Shown: piece by piece, positions 42,588-52,435 of the stretch | How positions within the stretch are numbered: position 1 is the stretch's first letter | Layout of the letters: the number at the start of each line of letters is the position of its first letter | NCBI GenBank assembly: GCA_035559995.1 | Contig: DATMAM010000066.1 | Coordinates: forward strand, 1-64,000 | DNA length: 64,000 bases | Direction of reading: 5' to 3' | DNA from: DATMAM01 sp035559995 | GTDB taxonomy: Bacteria > Desulfobacterota > Binatia > UBA9968 | Translations under genes and position numbers: made by a program | The notes under the pieces: model-generated | What the model was told of the DNA's origin: nothing | The model's input: only the letters and a program-made list of their open reading frames with translations | Database searches by the model: none

Positions 42588-43967
42588 ATGCTAAGCGCGC
42601 AGGAAAACGAGCTTTTGACGCGAACCGGGCCGGGGACGCCGATGGGGGAGCTGCTCCGCCGATTCTGGCTGCCGATTTTGCTTCCCGACGAGCTTCCCGC
42701 GCCCGATTGCGCGCCGGTTCGGGTGCGGCTTTTGTGCGAGGATCTCGTCGCGTTTCGCGACACGGAAGGAAGGCTCGGGCTCATCGACGCTTACTGCGCG
42801 CACCGCAGAGCGCATCTTTTCTTCGGCCGCAACGAGGAGTGCGGCATCCGCTGCATCTATCACGGCTGGAAGTTCGACGTGAACGGCAACTGCGTCGACA
42901 TGCCGACCGAGCCGCCGGAGTCGAGCTTCAGAGACAAAGTGAAGCTCACCTCGTATCCGCTGCGCGAGCACGGCGGCGTTCTTTGGGCTTACATGGGGCC
43001 CAAAGAAAAAATGCCCGAGCTGCCGCGGTTGACGTTTACCCAGGTCCCGCCGGGGCATCGCTTTGCGATCAAGCGTTTCCAGGAATGCAACTTTCTGCAG
43101 GCGGTCGAAGGCGGTATCGACTCGGCGCACACGAGCTATCTCCATACGACGCTCGATTTCTACCGCCGCTCCGACGACTACCTCAGGAAAGCGAACGCGC
43201 TGCTGGAAAAGTTCAAAGCCGATCCCGACCGTCTCTCTCCCGAAGAGCTCGATTTTCTCTTCCGCACGCTGGACAAGGCGCCGCGCCTTTCGGCGAGGCG
43301 GACCGATTACGGCCTGATCGTCGCGGCGCGCCGCAATCTCGAAGATCGGTACTACTGGCGCTTCAACCAGTTTCTCATGCCGTTCTATACCATGCCGCCG
43401 CGCGACCCCGGCGGGCACGCGTTTGTCCCCATCGATGACGAGACGTGCTGGGTGTGGACGTTCGGCTGCAAGCTCGACCGGCCCTACACGGCCGACGAGA
43501 TCCTCGGGATGAAGCGCGGCACCGTCGACGGGCGCTTCGGCGCGCCGGTGGACAAAAACTACATGCCGCTCGCCAACAAGGCGAACGATTTTCTCATCGA
43601 CCGCGATTTGCAGCGCAATTTCAATTTCACCGGCATCATCGGAACCGGCAACCAGGACATGGCCGCCCAGGTGAGCATGGGAGCGATTACGGACCGCACC
43701 AAAGAGCACCTGGGAGTCACGGATGTCGGCATCATCGAGATGCGCAAGCTCTTGCTCGACTCGGCGCGCGACCTGTGCGAGGGGGAGGAGCCTCCCGCGG
43801 CGTCGAACGCCGAGGCGTATTTCGGCGTGCGCGGCGTCTCGCTGGTGCGCGGCAAGGATGTCCCTTTTGACGCGTGCGTGGCGGCGGCGATGAAGCAGAT
43901 GGAGGCGACGAAGGAAAAAGTCGCCCGGCTCAGCGCGACCGGGGAGCGAAAATCGACCGCCCGATAG
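42588..43967 (+). CDS. Rieske non-haem iron oxygenase, large subunit
   Basis: 459 residues of the aromatic ring-hydroxylating oxygenase alpha-subunit family, nearest in look to phthalate 4,5-dioxygenase-type enzymes. The Rieske cluster is DAYCAHRRAHLFFGRNEECG followed by IRCIYHGWKFD (CxH...CxxH). The catalytic mononuclear iron site lies in GGIDSAHTSYLHTTLDFY, with Asp and two His. It would hydroxylate or demethylate an aromatic substrate using electrons from a reductase, but no reductase gene is adjacent. I chose the ATG at 42588; an upstream in-frame ATG at 42555 adds eleven residues. GGGAGGAAC lies upstream. Confidence 0.93.
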   Translation: MLSAQENELLTRTGPGTPMGELLRRFWLPILLPDELPAPDCAPVRVRLLCEDLVAFRDTEGRLGLIDAYCAHRRAHLFFGRNEECGIRCIYHGWKFDVNGNCVDMPTEPPESSFRDKVKLTSYPLREHGGVLWAYMGPKEKMPELPRLTFTQVPPGHRFAIKRFQECNFLQAVEGGIDSAHTSYLHTTLDFYRRSDDYLRKANALLEKFKADPDRLSPEELDFLFRTLDKAPRLSARRTDYGLIVAARRNLEDRYYWRFNQFLMPFYTMPPRDPGGHAFVPIDDETCWVWTFGCKLDRPYTADEILGMKRGTVDGRFGAPVDKNYMPLANKANDFLIDRDLQRNFNFTGIIGTGNQDMAAQVSMGAITDRTKEHLGVTDVGIIEMRKLLLDSARDLCEGEEPPAASNAEAYFGVRGVSLVRGKDVPFDACVAAAMKQMEATKEKVARLSATGERKSTAR

Positions 43968-44012
43968 ATTTCGCCGGCCGAACCTTCCTCAGAGACCGCC
44001 ACCGCGGAGCCG

Positions 44013-45782
44013 ATGGAGCAAGTCTTCACTTTGGACGTTTTGAGCCGGCGCGGCCGGCGGTCGTGGCTTTCGCTCCGGCGCAACCTCATCCCCGCCGCGG
44101 CGATTCTCTTCAGTCTCTGGCTCATTATCGTTCCGCTGATTTTTCTTCTTGCCTTCAGCTTTCGTTCGGGAACGCCGTGGAATCCCGGGGCGTTCACGCT
44201 GGCGCACTACGTCGCGGCCTACGGGCGGGCGGAGACGTACACGATGCTGGCGAACACCGCGATCCTGGCGCTCGCGAGCACTTTGCTTTCGGTCGCGATC
44301 GCGGTCGCGTGCGCCTTTCTGATCGAGCGCACCGACATGCCGTTCAGAAACCTGGCGTGGGGCTTGATGCTGGTGCCGATGGCCGTCCCCGGGATCCTGT
44401 TTGCGATCTCGTGGGTCTTTCTTCTCTCGCCGCGCAACGGCCTTTTTAACGTCTGGCTCCGTAATTTGCTCGGCCTTTTCGGCTGGAGCGTCACGGAGGG
44501 CCCGCTCAACATTTACAGCTTGGCGGGAATGGTTTTCCTCGAGGGGCTGCGCGGCGTCACGACGGTCTTTTTGGTCGTCTCGGGAGCGTTTCGCGCGATG
44601 GACCCGAGCCTCGAGGAAGCCGCGCGAGTTTGCGGCGCTTCCAGCCGGACGACTTTCGCGCGCGTATTTATGCCTTTGCTCCTGCCGGCCGTGCTCGCCG
44701 CCGGGATGTACAGCTTCATGAGCCACCTGGAGTCGCTGGAGATTCCGATCGTCATAGGATTTCCCGCCGGGATCTATGTGTTCCCGACCTATATCTACTT
44801 CACGACCATGCGCTTTACGCCGCCGCAGTACGGTCTATCGGCCGCGCTGGGGATCAGTTTCCTGGTCGCGAGCGTGTTTCTGGTCGCGATCTACCGGCGC
44901 GTCGCCGGACAGGCCGGGCGGTTCGCCACGATCACCGGCAAGGGATACCGGCCGCGCGTCGTTCATCTCGGAAAGTGGCGCTATCCCGCTTTTGGGGTCT
45001 TCGTTCTCTATTTTGTTCTGACGATCGCCGCGCCCGCTCTGATTCTCGTTTGGCGCTCGCTCACGCTTTTTTACGTGCAGCCCAGCTGGCGGGGGCTGGC
45101 GCGCGTCACCCTGGATAATTTTCGCCGCGTGATGGAAAATGAGCGGATCGTTGACGCGACGCTGAACACGCTTGTCGTTGCCGCCGGCACCGCGACCCTG
45201 ACGATGCTCCTGTCGCTGACCGTCGCCTGGGTGGTGACGCGCAAGGCGTTTAAAGGCAAGGCCCTGTTGGACGTGCTGATGTTTTTGCCCCACGCGCTCC
45301 CCGGAGTCGTCATCGCGATCGCGTTCATCTTTTTGTACCTGCAGCCGCCTTTGAACCGGCTTCAGCTCTATGGCACGCTGACGATCATCGTGCTCGCCTT
45401 GACCGTGAGCTACATGGCGTTCGGCACCCGGGGCATGAACGCGGCGGTCGCGCAGATCCACACGGAGCTGGAGGAGGCGGGGCAGATGTCCGGCGCGCGC
45501 TGGCCTACCGTCATGCGGAAGATCGTCCTGCCCCTGCTGATGCCGGCGTTTGTCGGCGGCTGGATCTGGGTGGCGACGCACGCGATGCGAAATTTTTCCG
45601 TGCCGCTGATCTTGGGCGGCGACGAAAGCAAAGTCTTGTCGGTGATCATGTGGAACTTGTGGGAGGTCGGAAGGGCCGGCGAAACGACGGCCCTGGGGGT
45701 GTTGCTGATCGTCGCGCTCACCGTGCTCACGGCCGGCGGGCGGTGGATCGCGAGCCGCCTGGGCCAGCGTCAGGAAGAGTGA
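44013..45782 (+). CDS. Two-domain ABC transporter permease (FbpB/ThiP-like)
   Basis: 589 residues, about twelve membrane helices in two homologous halves. Each half has an EAA-like cytoplasmic loop: EEAARVCGASSRTTFARVFM in the first and EEAGQMSGARWPTVMRKIVL in the second. The two-domain form is typical of Fe3+ and thiamine importers, matching the binding proteins around it. No ATPase gene is present in the window, so the complex must recruit one from elsewhere. It follows the Rieske oxygenase gene by 45 bases and could serve any of the paralogous binding proteins. Confidence 0.9.
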   Translation: MEQVFTLDVLSRRGRRSWLSLRRNLIPAAAILFSLWLIIVPLIFLLAFSFRSGTPWNPGAFTLAHYVAAYGRAETYTMLANTAILALASTLLSVAIAVACAFLIERTDMPFRNLAWGLMLVPMAVPGILFAISWVFLLSPRNGLFNVWLRNLLGLFGWSVTEGPLNIYSLAGMVFLEGLRGVTTVFLVVSGAFRAMDPSLEEAARVCGASSRTTFARVFMPLLLPAVLAAGMYSFMSHLESLEIPIVIGFPAGIYVFPTYIYFTTMRFTPPQYGLSAALGISFLVASVFLVAIYRRVAGQAGRFATITGKGYRPRVVHLGKWRYPAFGVFVLYFVLTIAAPALILVWRSLTLFYVQPSWRGLARVTLDNFRRVMENERIVDATLNTLVVAAGTATLTMLLSLTVAWVVTRKAFKGKALLDVLMFLPHALPGVVIAIAFIFLYLQPPLNRLQLYGTLTIIVLALTVSYMAFGTRGMNAAVAQIHTELEEAGQMSGARWPTVMRKIVLPLLMPAFVGGWIWVATHAMRNFSVPLILGGDESKVLSVIMWNLWEVGRAGETTALGVLLIVALTVLTAGGRWIASRLGQRQEE

Positions 45783-45905
45783 AGATCGAGAATCGAGGAT
45801 CGAAAGTCACCCCCAGAGCGCAGAGGTCGCAGAATTTTTTCATTTTCTCCCTCTGTGTCCTCCGCGTCTCTGCGGTGAGGCATTTCTTAAATAGAAGGAG
45901 GGGCG

Positions 45906-46682
45906 ATGGCAAAGAGAGCGATGGCAAAAAAAGTATCGGTGAAGGATCTCCGCAAGCAGGTTGCGCTTTCGTGCCGGATCTTGGGAGCGCGCGGCGTCAC
46001 CAAAGGCTCTTTCGGCCACGTGAGCGTCAGGATTCCGGGAACGGATCGGATCTTGATCAAGGCGAAAGGGCCGGACGAGGAGGCGCTCGAGTTCGCGCGC
46101 GAACGCGATATCATCACCATCGATCTCGACGGCAAAGTTTTGGAGGCGCCGAAAGGCCTGGACTCGCCGAACGAGACGGCGATGCACCTGGCGGTTTACC
46201 GCAAAAGGCCGGAAGTTCAGAGCGTGATACACACCCACCCGGACTGGGTTGTCGCTCTCACCGCCTGTGACAAGCCGCTCTTGCCGATCTACGCCGCTTA
46301 CAATCCGCCGGGACTGCGGCTTTTGATCGAGGGCATACCCGTCTATCAGCGGAGCGTGACCATCGTGGACGACGAGCTGGGCGAAGACTTCATGCGCGCG
46401 ATGGGGGACAAAAAGGTCTGCCTTCTCACCGGCCACGGAATGACGACGGCCGGGAGCAGCGTCGAAGAGGCGACGCTGATCAGCCTAAACGTTTTCGAGC
46501 TGGCGCGCATGAACTATCTCGCCTACGCGATCGGCGATCCGAAGCCGATCCCGCAGCAGGACCTCGAGGAGTACAAGCAGCGTTGGGCGAGAGGGCAGCG
46601 CGCGCGCCTCCAGGGACCGAGCTCGACGGGCGAACACGCCGATTGGCGCTACAACGTGAAGCTCTTGAAGAAAAGCGCGTAG
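45906..46682 (+). CDS. Class II aldolase/adducin-family protein
   Basis: 258 residues of the zinc-dependent class II aldolase family (fuculose-phosphate aldolase/ribulose-5-phosphate epimerase type). Zinc ligands are the two His of VIHTHPDWV and the His of LTGHGMTT; PNETAMHLAVYR carries the acidic residue. An N-terminal SFGHVSVRIPG replaces the usual G-N-S motif. It may cleave an aldol or decarboxylate an aromatic acid. GGAGGGGCG precedes the ATG at 45906; another ATG lies five codons later. Confidence 0.88.
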   Translation: MAKRAMAKKVSVKDLRKQVALSCRILGARGVTKGSFGHVSVRIPGTDRILIKAKGPDEEALEFARERDIITIDLDGKVLEAPKGLDSPNETAMHLAVYRKRPEVQSVIHTHPDWVVALTACDKPLLPIYAAYNPPGLRLLIEGIPVYQRSVTIVDDELGEDFMRAMGDKKVCLLTGHGMTTAGSSVEEATLISLNVFELARMNYLAYAIGDPKPIPQQDLEEYKQRWARGQRARLQGPSSTGEHADWRYNVKLLKKSA

Positions 46683-46742
46683 GGCGGCAATTTTCAAAAA
46701 ACGCGTAGGACATACCCTGAGAGATTCCGTTAGGAGGCGAGC

Positions 46743-47837
46743 ATGAAATCGTTACGCTATCGCAGTTTCTTTTGCTCATTGGTGGTCACGTTGATCTTCG
46801 CCGCCTTGGCTCGGCCGAGCGCCGCGCAGACCGGAGATTCGTTTAAGAATCTCGTCGAGGCTTCCAGAGCGGAGCTCGAAAAGAAAAAGGGCGAGCTTAC
46901 GATCGGCACCGAGTGGGTGGAGGAGCTCGCCAGGCCGACGCTCAAGGCCTTCCAGCAGGAGTTTCCGTTTATCAAAAAGATCACGTTCAATCGCATGAGC
47001 AAAGTCGAAAACATGCAGCGCATGCTCATCGAAGTGCAGCAAGGAAAGACGCCGAAGTTCGACATCACGACGATTTCTTCCGAGGTCTGGCCGGACTACA
47101 AAAAGGCGGGCCTTTTCTTGAAGCCCGCGTTCGATTATCACAAGCTCGCAAGATCGCTGCCGCCGGACTGGGGCGCCATCGATCCGCGCGCGATCGATCC
47201 CAACGGCTATTACATCGCGGGGACCGCGCTGATTCGCGGCGGGATCGTCTACAACACGGAGACCGTCCCCGCGGACAAGGCGCCGAAAGGCTGGGAAGAC
47301 TGCGTGAACCCGATTTGGCGCGGCAAGGTGCTCTTCGACCCGAGAAACAAGCTCGCCGCGTTGCAGCACGACCCCAAGACCCGCGAGTGGTTTCTCAAGT
47401 GGCTCAAGCAATTGGTGAACAACAAGGTGGTGCTCAACCGCGGACAGATCGAAAACGTCGAGAAGGTCGCGGGCGGAGAGTTCCCGCTGTTCTGCGGCGT
47501 GAACTACTACAGCGCGATGCCTTTGATCGACAAAGGCGCGCCGGCAAAGTTCGTTCTGCCCGACCCGTACCCGCTCGAGTTCGGCACGCAGATCCACGTC
47601 CTCAAATGGTCGCAGACGCCGGCGACGACGCAGCTATTCGCTCTGTGGATGGCAAGCAAGGGGCAGGAGGCGCTGGCGAAGCACGCCTACCGCGCGTTTC
47701 CGTGGAAGCCGAACACGCCGATTCACAGCCTGGCGAAAGGAAAGTATGTCGCGATCTGCGACGTCGACTGCCTCAACAAGTCGGAGCAGTACGAAAAGGA
47801 AGTCGCCGACATCCTCGGCTTGCCGGGGATCAGATAA
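46743..47837 (+). CDS. ABC transporter substrate-binding protein, Fe3+-type fold, distant paralogue
   Basis: 364 residues, signal peptide CSLVVTLIFAALARPSAAQ, then the binding-protein fold with GELTIGTEWVEELARPTLKA, FDITTISSEVWPDYKKAG and KGWEDCVNPIWRGKVLFDPR. It lacks the N-terminal KA-KGY segment of the four close paralogues and is a different branch. It follows the aldolase gene by 60 bases. GGAGGCGAGC precedes the ATG. Confidence 0.87.
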   Translation: MKSLRYRSFFCSLVVTLIFAALARPSAAQTGDSFKNLVEASRAELEKKKGELTIGTEWVEELARPTLKAFQQEFPFIKKITFNRMSKVENMQRMLIEVQQGKTPKFDITTISSEVWPDYKKAGLFLKPAFDYHKLARSLPPDWGAIDPRAIDPNGYYIAGTALIRGGIVYNTETVPADKAPKGWEDCVNPIWRGKVLFDPRNKLAALQHDPKTREWFLKWLKQLVNNKVVLNRGQIENVEKVAGGEFPLFCGVNYYSAMPLIDKGAPAKFVLPDPYPLEFGTQIHVLKWSQTPATTQLFALWMASKGQEALAKHAYRAFPWKPNTPIHSLAKGKYVAICDVDCLNKSEQYEKEVADILGLPGIR

Positions 47838-47919
47838 AGGCGGCTTTCGTCAATTGCGAGTCTCAAGTCTCGGCTTGATCCGGAGGCGGGAACCAGCGTT
47901 TCTCTTCCGCCAAGTCGCG

Positions 47920-50244
47920 TCAATTTTTACTCTTGCCCTGCTTCGCTTCCGCGTCGCGTATCGCCTTCCATAGCTTCGGCGCCGTGTAGGGCATGTCGAT
48001 GTGGTCGATGCCGAGCGGCGCCAGAGCGTCCATCACGGCGTTTGCGACCGCGGGCGGAGCGCCGTTGCAGCCGGCTTCGCCGATGCCTTTGACGCCAAGG
48101 GGATGGAACGGATTGGGAGTGACCGTCTCGCCCAAAATGAGCGGGGGCATGTCGCTCGCGCGCGGCACCGCGTAGCTCATCAACGAGCCGGTCAGGACCT
48201 CGCCCTGTTCGCCGTAGAGCATCTGTTCGCGGAACGCCTCTCCCAGTCCCTGCGCCACGCCGCCGTGCACCTGCCCCTCGACGATCATCGGGTTGAGGAT
48301 CACGCCGCAGTCGTCGACCAGGACGAGCTTCTCCAGAGTCGGGGTCCCGGTCTCGCGATCGATTCTCACCAGCGCGACGTGCGTGCCGAAGCCCCACGCC
48401 TCGCGCCCGGGATCGAAAAAGACGGTCTCTTGCAGCCCGGGCTCGATCCCCGGAACGCGCCGGCCGTATGCCGCGGCCGCGATCTGGCGCCACGTGATTT
48501 TCTTCTCCGGCACGCCGGCAACCGCAAAGCCGCCGTCGGTCTGGACGACATCTTCCGGCGCCGCCTCGACGAGATTCGCCGCGATGCGCCGCGCCTTCTC
48601 GATGACGCGCTCCACGGCGAGCGCCAGCGCGCCGCCGCCCATCACGGCGCTGCGGCTGCCGAAGGTGCCGACGCCTTGCTGCACCGCGATCGTATCGCCG
48701 TGGCGGATCGCCACGTGATCCATCGACAGGCGCATCTTTTCGGCGACCAGCTGCGCAAACACGGTCTCGTGTCCCTGCCCGTGCGAGCTCGACCCGGTGA
48801 GCACGGTAATCTCCCCGGTGCGCTCGACGCGCACGGTGCCGCTTTCAAAACCGGCGCCGCCGCTCGGCTCGACAAATGTCGACAGGCCGATGCCGACCAG
48901 CTCGCCGCGCGTTCGCGCCTCGTCGCGGTAGCGGAGCATCTTTTCGTAGTCGGAAAGGCGGAGCGCTTCGGCGAGCGATTTCTCGTAATCGCCGGAGTCG
49001 TACTCGACGCCCACGCCGGTTCGATACGGGAATTGCTCCGGACGAATAAAATTTTTGCGGCGAATCTCCAGGCGGTCGATGCCGAGATCGCGCGCCGCCT
49101 TGTCGACGAGCCGTTCGATATTGAGCACCGACTCGGGCCTTCCGGCGCCGCGATAAGGACCCGTCGAGACGGTGTTGGTAAAGACCGCGACCACCTCGAC
49201 GTGGCAGTTGCGGATCTGATAGCAGCCGGGCGCCATCGCCATCATGCGCTGCGGCGGGCCCGCCGTGTTCGACTGTAGATAGGCGCCGAGGTTCGCGACC
49301 ACCCGCACCTTGAGCCCGAGCATCGTCCCGTCGCGCTTGAGCGCAAGCTCGGAGGTCATCGCCTGGTCCCGGCCCTGATTGGTGGTGACGAAATCTTCGC
49401 TGCGCGTGGCGACCCACTTGATCGGCCGGCCAAGTCTCAGCGCCAGGTGGGCGGCGAGCGCGTACTCCTGGTAAAGCGGCCCCTTGCTGCCGAAACCGCC
49501 GCCGACGTCGGGGGCGATGACGCGGATTCGGTGCTCGGGAAAGCCAATCGAGTTTGCGAGGTCGGCGCGAACCCGGTGCGGGCTCTGAGTGGAAAGCCAG
49601 ATCGTCAAATCTCCCGCCGGCTCCGGTTTGGCGACGATCCCTCTGGGCTCGATCGCCATGGCGACCAGACGCGGGCTCGCGATGTGCATGCGCACGACGT
49701 GGTCGGCTTCGGCAAACGCCCTGTCGACATCGCCGCCCTTTTTTGTCGCGATGTAGCAAATGTTGCTGTCCAGCTCTTCGCGCGCGAGCGGCGCGCCGGG
49801 CTCGAGCGCCTTTTCGGCATTGACGACCGCGGGAAGCGGATCGTATTCGACCTCGACGGCATTGGCAGCGTCCAGAGCGACGGCGCGGCTCTCCGCCACG
49901 ACCGCCGCCACCGGAGTTCCCGCCGCGTGCACGGCTCCGCGGGCGAGCAAAGGATGCGGCGGTATCTTCATGCCCGGTACCATCGGAGCGATGGCCACCA
50001 TCAGGCGATCGCTGAGATCGTTGCCGGTGACGACGCTGACGACGCCCGGAATCGCCTTTGCGGCGCTCGTGTCGATCGACTTGATCTTGGCGTGCGGGTA
50101 CGGGCTTCTGAGGAAAGCCATGTGGAGCATTCCTGGAAGCTGCACGTCGTCCACGTAACATCCTCGGCCGGTGACGAGCACCGGATCCTCAACGCGCCGA
50201 ATCGACGCGCCGATGAGTCCGGCGGGAGCATGTTCTGTTGTCAT
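47920..50244 (-). CDS. Xanthine dehydrogenase-family molybdenum-binding large subunit
   Basis: 774 residues with the aldehyde oxidase/xanthine dehydrogenase fold. Molybdopterin contacts are visible in DVGGGFGSKGPLYQEY. The active-site loop reads GPYRGAGRPES, the form found in xanthine dehydrogenase and so-called form II CoxL proteins rather than true CO dehydrogenase. The catalytic Glu lies in GIGEAGCNGAPP near the C-terminus. With the FAD and 2Fe-2S subunits upstream it makes a three-subunit hydroxylase that adds water-derived oxygen to an N-heterocycle or aldehyde. Substrate unknown. It is the last gene of the S-M-L operon. Confidence 0.93.
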   Translation of the reverse strand: MTTEHAPAGLIGASIRRVEDPVLVTGRGCYVDDVQLPGMLHMAFLRSPYPHAKIKSIDTSAAKAIPGVVSVVTGNDLSDRLMVAIAPMVPGMKIPPHPLLARGAVHAAGTPVAAVVAESRAVALDAANAVEVEYDPLPAVVNAEKALEPGAPLAREELDSNICYIATKKGGDVDRAFAEADHVVRMHIASPRLVAMAIEPRGIVAKPEPAGDLTIWLSTQSPHRVRADLANSIGFPEHRIRVIAPDVGGGFGSKGPLYQEYALAAHLALRLGRPIKWVATRSEDFVTTNQGRDQAMTSELALKRDGTMLGLKVRVVANLGAYLQSNTAGPPQRMMAMAPGCYQIRNCHVEVVAVFTNTVSTGPYRGAGRPESVLNIERLVDKAARDLGIDRLEIRRKNFIRPEQFPYRTGVGVEYDSGDYEKSLAEALRLSDYEKMLRYRDEARTRGELVGIGLSTFVEPSGGAGFESGTVRVERTGEITVLTGSSSHGQGHETVFAQLVAEKMRLSMDHVAIRHGDTIAVQQGVGTFGSRSAVMGGGALALAVERVIEKARRIAANLVEAAPEDVVQTDGGFAVAGVPEKKITWRQIAAAAYGRRVPGIEPGLQETVFFDPGREAWGFGTHVALVRIDRETGTPTLEKLVLVDDCGVILNPMIVEGQVHGGVAQGLGEAFREQMLYGEQGEVLTGSLMSYAVPRASDMPPLILGETVTPNPFHPLGVKGIGEAGCNGAPPAVANAVMDALAPLGIDHIDMPYTAPKLWKAIRDAEAKQGKSKN

Positions 50245-50323
50245 GGTCCTGTCCTCTCACTAAGGACTTGGTGAGGCTGAATTTCGCCCTTTCCCTCTCC
50301 GGAAGGAGAGAGGGTCATCAAAA

Positions 50324-51193
50324 TCATGCTGCCGCGCGTTCAGCCGCTAACTCGATCGCTTTGCGCGCGTACACGCAGGCGACGTGCCGTTTGTACTCGG
50401 CGCTCGCGTAGGTATCGTCCACCGGATCGCTTCCGTCCGCAGCCTTTGCGGCCGCCGCGGCGATTGTCGCCGCGGTAAGCGGCTGGCCTTGAAGAGCGGC
50501 TTCCGCCGCCAGCGCGCGCCGCGGCCCGCCGCCCAACCCGCCGACGGCGACCCGAGCGGCGGCACACCGGCCGGAGGCGTCGCGCCGGAGCAAAGCGCCC
50601 GCGCTCACGACAACATATCCCGACGCCGGGTGCGGCAGCTTGGCATACGCCGTGCCCGAGCCGGAGGGCGGGAGCGGGATCCGAATCTCGGTCAGGACCT
50701 CGTGCGGCGCCAGCGCGGTCGTGAACACGTCGATGAAAAACTGCTCGGCGTCCACCGTCCGGGTCCCGGTCAGCGACACCAGCACAAATGAAGCGTTCAG
50801 AGCCGTGAGCACGACGGGAAGGTCGGCTCCCGGGTCGTTGTGCGCGACGCTGCCGCCGATCGTGCCGCGGTTTCGCACCTGCACGTCGCCGATGGCCGCG
50901 GCCGCTTCCGCCAGCGCCGGCAGATGCTGCCGCACGACCTCGGACGAAGCGACGTCGGCGTGCACCGTAAGCGCTCCGACCACCAGTTGGTTCCCCTCCC
51001 TGCGCGCGCCGCGAAGGCCGGGAATCGTGCCGAGATCGATCAAGTATTTTGGTGCCGCCAGCCTGAGCTTCATCGCCGGAATCAGGCTATGGCCGCCGGC
51101 GAGCAGCTTTGCGTCCTCGCCGTACTCGCGCAGAAGCTCGAGGGCGTTTTCGACCGAGCGCGCGGGAAGGTAGCCGAAGTTAGCGGGAAACAT
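50324..51193 (-). CDS. FAD-binding medium subunit of the molybdenum hydroxylase
   Basis: 289 residues of the CoxM family. The FAD pyrophosphate loops are LLAGGHSLIPAMKLRLA and the VRNRGTIGGSVAHNDPGAD segment; the C-terminal CO_deh_flav_C domain follows. It passes electrons between the 2Fe-2S subunit and an external acceptor. It lies between the large and small subunit genes on the same strand, 20 bases from the small-subunit stop and 79 bases before the large-subunit start. Confidence 0.93.
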   Translation of the reverse strand: MFPANFGYLPARSVENALELLREYGEDAKLLAGGHSLIPAMKLRLAAPKYLIDLGTIPGLRGARREGNQLVVGALTVHADVASSEVVRQHLPALAEAAAAIGDVQVRNRGTIGGSVAHNDPGADLPVVLTALNASFVLVSLTGTRTVDAEQFFIDVFTTALAPHEVLTEIRIPLPPSGSGTAYAKLPHPASGYVVVSAGALLRRDASGRCAAARVAVGGLGGGPRRALAAEAALQGQPLTAATIAAAAAKAADGSDPVDDTYASAEYKRHVACVYARKAIELAAERAAA

Positions 51194-51213
51194 TCTCGCC
51201 TCTCAGGGTGAAG

Positions 51214-51720
51214 TTAGTCTTGACGTTTTGCTTTCAATCGCTCCGCCGCCCACTTCACCGCTTCGATGATGTTGACGTAACCCGTGCAGCGGCAGAGATT
51301 CCCGTCCAGGGCGCGCCTGATCTCTTCTTCCGTAGGATTGGGGTTTGTGCTCAGCAAGTACGCCGCGCTCATGATCATGCCCGGCGTGCAGTAGCCGCAC
51401 TGCGCGCCGTGCTTCTCGCGAAAGCCTTCCTGCAGCGGATGGAGCGCGTTGCCCCGAGCGAGCCCCTCGATCGTGGTGATCTCCGCGCCGTTTGCCTGGA
51501 CCGCGAGCACCGTGCACGACTTGACGGCGCGCCCGTTCAGGTGAATCGTGCAGGCGCCGCACTGGCTGGTATCGCAGCCAACGTGCGTTCCGGTAAGCCC
51601 CAGGCTCTCCCGCAGGAAATAGACCAGGAGGGTTCGCGGCTCGACGATCGCCTGGTGCTTTATGCCGTTGACCGTGAGGGTTATCGGAACGGCCCAGCTT
51701 GCCTGTTCAGCGGTGCTCAT
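51214..51720 (-). CDS. 2Fe-2S small subunit of the molybdenum hydroxylase
   Basis: 168 residues of the CoxS family. The plant-type ferredoxin cluster is GCDTSQCGACTIHL plus the Cys of VKSCTV. The second cluster is CGYCTPGM and GNLCRCTGYVNI. All eight cysteines are present. It is the first gene of the operon with the FAD and Mo subunits and passes electrons from the molybdenum centre. Divergent from tctB. Confidence 0.94.
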   Translation of the reverse strand: MSTAEQASWAVPITLTVNGIKHQAIVEPRTLLVYFLRESLGLTGTHVGCDTSQCGACTIHLNGRAVKSCTVLAVQANGAEITTIEGLARGNALHPLQEGFREKHGAQCGYCTPGMIMSAAYLLSTNPNPTEEEIRRALDGNLCRCTGYVNIIEAVKWAAERLKAKRQD

Positions 51721-51982
51721 TGTCGCTCCGTTCGTGCGGCGATTTTTCGCAATCTCATTTCTTTAGCATCGATCGCGCCGCGTTCAAAGAACCGCTGATA
51801 GCCAAACAGGCTCGCGGAGTCAAATCGCGCGGCCCGGGCGCGTTTAGATGGTAAATTTCTGGCGAGGCCATCCGAGCCTGTCGCGCTCGCGCGCGGCCGG
51901 CGCGGGCCGTCTTTTGCCGGCCGGCTTTCCTTTTGCGTTTTTACTTTTTCCTTGCCTATTATGCCCCTGCGTGGGGAGCGCC

Positions 51983-52432
51983 ATGAAAAGCGATCTCGTC
52001 GCGGCGTTCGTGCTTGCCGGGTTTGGGTCTTTCGTCATTCACCAAGCGCTGCAGCTCGATTACGCGGATCAATTCGGCCCCGGTCCGGGCTTTATTCCCT
52101 TTTGGGTCGGCGTCGGCCTGGTCGCGCTCTCTTTCTGTCTGATCTACTCCACGCTGAAGGCGGCATGGCAGCGGGCGGAAAAGGCTCCGGCCGCGCGGCC
52201 GCCGGCGAAGGTGCTGGGCGCCTGGGCGGGGTTGATGGCCGGCATCGCGCTCCTCAAGACCTTGGGCTTCTTTGTAAGCTTCGCGCTTTTGTCGGTAAGC
52301 CTGGTTTACCTCGTCGACCGCAGATCGCTCGCCAGCGCGGCCACCGTGGGATTGGGGAGCGCGGTTGGTTTTTACCTCGTTTTCCGGCTCGGGCTCGGGC
52401 TATCGCTGCCGGCGGGCCCGTGGGGATTCTAA
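51983..52432 (+). CDS. tctB: Tripartite tricarboxylate transporter small membrane subunit
   Basis: 149 residues with four membrane segments, matching TctB. The start KSDLVAAFVLAGFGSFV is followed by the GPGPGFIPFWVGVGL motif common in this family, then a cytoplasmic loop, then ALLKTLGFFVSFALLSVSLV. I prefer the ATG at 51983 with GGGGAG upstream to the longer frame from 51848, whose extra residues look random. tctA starts 3 bases after its stop, so they are coupled. Confidence 0.85.
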   Translation: MKSDLVAAFVLAGFGSFVIHQALQLDYADQFGPGPGFIPFWVGVGLVALSFCLIYSTLKAAWQRAEKAPAARPPAKVLGAWAGLMAGIALLKTLGFFVSFALLSVSLVYLVDRRSLASAATVGLGSAVGFYLVFRLGLGLSLPAGPWGF

Positions 52433-52435
52433 GCC

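Noticed and set aside
47920..50244. Carbon monoxide dehydrogenase large subunit
   Set aside because: The active-site loop is GPYRGAGRPES, not the AYRCSFR of form I CoxL, so CO oxidation cannot be claimed.
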